A DNA stretch of 15,587 bases from an uncultured Eubacteriales bacterium (GTDB lineage: Bacteria > Bacillota > Clostridia > Oscillospirales > Acutalibacteraceae), in NCBI GenBank assembly GCA_900320235.1, contig ONRO01000201.1, forward strand, positions 1-15,587, given 5' to 3'. The notes under the pieces were generated by a model, which worked only from the letters and a program-made list of their open reading frames with translations, did no database searches and was not told the DNA's origin. The position numbers and the translations under genes were made by a program. How positions within the stretch are numbered: the first letter of the stretch is position 1; each line of letters starts with the position of its first letter. Shown piece by piece: positions 14,873 to 15,587 of this stretch.

Positions 14873-15412
14873 ATGAAGTACAACATTATTGGCAGAAAAG
14901 TAAATCTTAAAGATAATTTTAAGGAGCGTGTTTACAAAAAACTCGGAAAATTCGAAAAGATTTATTCAGATGATGCCGAAGCAACAGTAACAGTTACTGT
15001 CGAGAAAAATCGTCAGACAGTTGAAGTTACTATTCGTGATAACGGTATGATGTATCGTGCAGAAAGTACGGCACTTGAGATGAATGATGCTCTTGATGCA
15101 GTTGTAGATATACTCGGAGGTCAGATCAGAAAAAATAAAACAAAGCTAAGTAAGAAGATGAAACCTGATTCATTTGAAGCGTATTTTGCTGATGAAGATG
15201 TCGATTCGGATGACGAACTTGATGATGAAGATTATGCAGTAGTAAAAACAAAGACATTTTCTGTAAAACCTTTAAGTGTTGAAGAAGCAATTCTTCAGAT
15301 GAATCTTATCGGACACGAGTTTTTCATGTTCAGAAATGCAAACAGCAATGAAATAAATGTAGTTTATAAGCGTAAAAATGGCACATACGGTCTTCTTGAG
15401 CCTGAAGTATAA
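14873..15412 (+). CDS. hpf: Ribosome hibernation promoting factor, long form (HPF)
   Basis: A 179-residue long HPF, which silences ribosomes in slow growth by binding the 30S decoding region and pairing two 70S ribosomes into a 100S dimer. Residues 1-97 are the S30AE domain (MKYNIIGRKVNLKD start). An acidic linker follows at about 107-120. Residues 123-179 form the dimerisation domain with the family hallmarks KTKTFSVKPLSVEEAILQMN (125-144), GHEFFMFRNA and NVVYKRKNGTYGLLEP. AAGGAGG is seven bases from the ATG. The gene is monocistronic here: its own extended -10 promoter lies upstream and a large hairpin follows. The leader has repeats, a hairpin over the ribosome binding site and a short possible reading frame. 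Confidence 0.96.
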   Translation: MKYNIIGRKVNLKDNFKERVYKKLGKFEKIYSDDAEATVTVTVEKNRQTVEVTIRDNGMMYRAESTALEMNDALDAVVDILGGQIRKNKTKLSKKMKPDSFEAYFADEDVDSDDELDDEDYAVVKTKTFSVKPLSVEEAILQMNLIGHEFFMFRNANSNEINVVYKRKNGTYGLLEPEV

Positions 15413-15431
15413 TTTTGAAATACTAAATTAA

Positions 15432-15477
15432 AATAATCATCCCCTCCCGTAATATCTTTCGGGAGGGGATGATTATT
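15432..15477 (+). terminator. 18-bp perfect hairpin, terminator after hpf
   Basis: Left arm 15432-15449 and right arm 15460-15477 are perfectly complementary over 18 bases, with the GC-rich core CCCCTCCCG and a 10-base loop. On the plus strand the stem ends in ATTATT with no clean T run until 15486, so termination relies on the stem. On the minus strand the hairpin is followed by TTTAATTT, so it may work in both directions and shield hpf from a convergent gene beyond the window. Bases 15478-15587 show no gene. Confidence 0.75.
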
Positions 15478-15587
15478 CGGTACTGTTTTTCATTAGCAAA
15501 AATAAAAGAATAAACTTGAAATGTAAATCTATAATAAATCAAATTAAATTATTATCTTTAGCATACATTATTTCATACTTATATCCA

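Noticed and set aside
15516..15535. TTGAAA and TATAAT near the right edge as a promoter
   Set aside because: The boxes are only 8 bases apart, too short for sigma-A, and no other -35 is properly spaced.
1..15587. Mobile elements, CRISPR arrays, toxin-antitoxin or defence genes
   Set aside because: Both strands were read for transposase-like proteins, spaced repeats and terminal inverted repeats; none was seen, and every substantial coding stretch is a recognisable housekeeping or sporulation gene, apart from the zinc-ribbon gene of unknown function.

Overview
The window looks like chromosomal housekeeping DNA from an AT-rich, low-GC Gram-positive anaerobe in the spore-forming clostridia, most likely a Ruminococcus-like member of the Oscillospiraceae. 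That placement is inferred from gene order, protein style (long HPF, HemZ, RFKD-type Rel, YabP/YabQ) and AT-rich codon use; no 16S or other marker is present. All genes that can be supported lie on the plus strand. No tRNA, rRNA, CRISPR array, insertion sequence or prophage gene was seen.

Region 1 (about 1-7839) is one tightly packed run of six genes behind a single sigma-A-like promoter: recJ, the bifunctional (p)ppGpp synthetase/hydrolase rel, dtd, a glyoxalase-II-like metallo-hydrolase, the radical SAM gene hemZ, and a P-loop nucleoside kinase. Genes overlap by 11-17 bases or sit 10-16 bases apart. This resembles the conserved recJ-apt-rel-dtd-hydrolase-hemZ neighbourhood, but apt is absent and the kinase follows hemZ.

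Region 2 (about 7840-13486) opens with a strong extended -10 promoter and a small coiled-coil/zinc-ribbon protein of unknown function. It continues with the classic yabM-yabN-yabO-yabP-yabQ-divIC-yabR block: a SpoVB/MurJ-type flippase, MazG, HU, RqcP (an S4 protein), the spore proteins YabP and YabQ, the division protein DivIC, and an S1-domain RNA-binding protein. A rho-independent terminator separates HU from rqcP. A candidate sigma-E promoter precedes yabP and a strong sigma-A promoter precedes divIC, so the block appears to be divided into separately controlled parts. It ends in a strong terminator.

Region 3 (about 13487-15587) holds an imidazolonepropionase-like amidohydrolase, whose ribosome binding site abuts the preceding terminator, and then a separately promoted long-form ribosome hibernation factor (hpf). 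The hpf leader is rich in small repeats, and the gene ends in an 18-bp perfect hairpin.

Functionally the window joins stringent response and ribosome stress (Rel, Dtd, RqcP, HPF), nucleotide housekeeping (MazG, kinase), DNA repair and packaging (RecJ, HU), and envelope, division and sporulation (flippase, DivIC, YabP, YabQ). I found no convincing new multi-gene system. The points of interest are regulatory layout (terminators placed directly against the next ribosome binding site, a hairpin series before yabM, the hpf leader) and one uncharacterised zinc-ribbon gene.
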